This document shows, in pieces, positions 63,866 to 64,000 of a DNA stretch of 64,000 bases. The notes under the pieces are model-generated. The model worked only from the letters and a program-made list of their open reading frames with translations. It had not been told where the DNA came from and made no database searches. Position 1 is the first letter of the stretch; the number at the start of each line of letters is the position of its first letter. Source of the DNA: Armigeres subalbatus (taxonomy: Eukaryota; Arthropoda; Insecta; Diptera; Culicidae); contig NC_085140.1 in assembly GCF_024139115.2 (NCBI RefSeq), forward strand, positions 45,726,180 to 45,790,179, in the 5' to 3' direction. The translations under genes were made by a program, and so were the position numbers.

Positions 63866-64000
63866 GCTAATCCTTAGCTGATTTTCTCACAACAAGTTGC
63901 ATTCGACAGGAGCCAAGAGTATAAGCATAGGTAAGGTAGAATGGGGCAAGATGGGTCGCCTAGAACCTCAATGCCTCAGGCAACCTTAGTAGCGGGTCAC
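63866..64000. other. Partial repeat at the window edge
   Basis: GAATGGGGCAAGATGGGTCG looks like the start of a dispersed mosquito repeat, cut by the window end. No gene was recognised. Confidence 0.35.

Noticed and set aside
1..64000. CRISPR arrays, operons, bacterial defence systems or prophage
   Set aside because: No regularly spaced repeats with unique spacers and no prokaryotic gene organisation; the window is clearly animal nuclear DNA.

Overview
The window looks like a chromosomal segment of a culicine mosquito, most likely Aedes. The basis is intron-bearing animal genes with insect-type exon structure, set in dense transposable-element (TE) sequence: tRNA-derived SINEs, many long-palindrome MITEs, BEL/Pao, R1-type, Penelope and other retroelements, and a TACA/CA-microsatellite repeat that I associate from memory with Aedes. 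The genus is an inference. I ran no search.

Five conserved host genes are supported. (1) A mitochondrial thioredoxin (28206-29631, +, two exons). (2) A C7orf50-type WKF-domain protein (29995-30671, -, two exons), tail-to-tail with thioredoxin. (3) MARCHF6/TEB4, an ER RING-CH E3 ligase (44090-47629, +, four coding exons). Its untranslated first exon may lie near 31.0-31.48 kb, which would make a 12.6 kb TE-filled first intron and a head-to-head promoter with the C7orf50 homologue. (4) A DXO/Rai1-type decapping nuclease (59682-60914, -, two exons). (5) PTCD2, a mitochondrial PPR protein (61261-62740, +, four exons), divergent from DXO over about 350 bp. A 64-codon ORF begins 24 nt after the DXO stop and is followed by AATAAA, so a dicistronic DXO transcript is possible.

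Layout. 0.7-7.5 kb: one decayed LINE split by a palindromic MITE that itself holds a 5.1 kb TA-flanked element. 7.6-9 kb: LINE and SINE debris. 9-11.1 kb: no gene recognised. 11.3-12.2 kb: a 9-bp-period microsatellite that cuts off a decayed BEL/Pao element (12.2-15.2 kb). An R1-clade LINE (15.2-20.0 kb) adjoins or lies within that BEL, and a 250-bp MITE lies within the LINE. 20.55-25.10 kb: a hAT-like element with a perfect 8-bp target duplication and nested insertions. 25.12-26.45 kb: a TIR element with internal CTCAAATTTGAG-type repeats. 26.57-27.29 kb: an array of palindromes. 32.3-38.2 kb: a Penelope-like element and fragments of Gypsy-like, BEL and LINE elements. 38.4-44 kb: more MITEs, SINEs, LINE, mariner and BEL gag fragments. 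50.25-56.99 kb: a structurally complete BEL/Pao element with near-identical LTRs and a 5-bp target duplication, broken by two MITEs. 62.96-63.86 kb: an AT-rich TIR element.

No new defence or metabolic system was found. The unusual content is nested TE architecture, several non-autonomous families whose boundaries can be read from target duplications, the 26.6-27.3 kb hairpin cluster, two stop-free mini-introns, and the ORF downstream of DXO.
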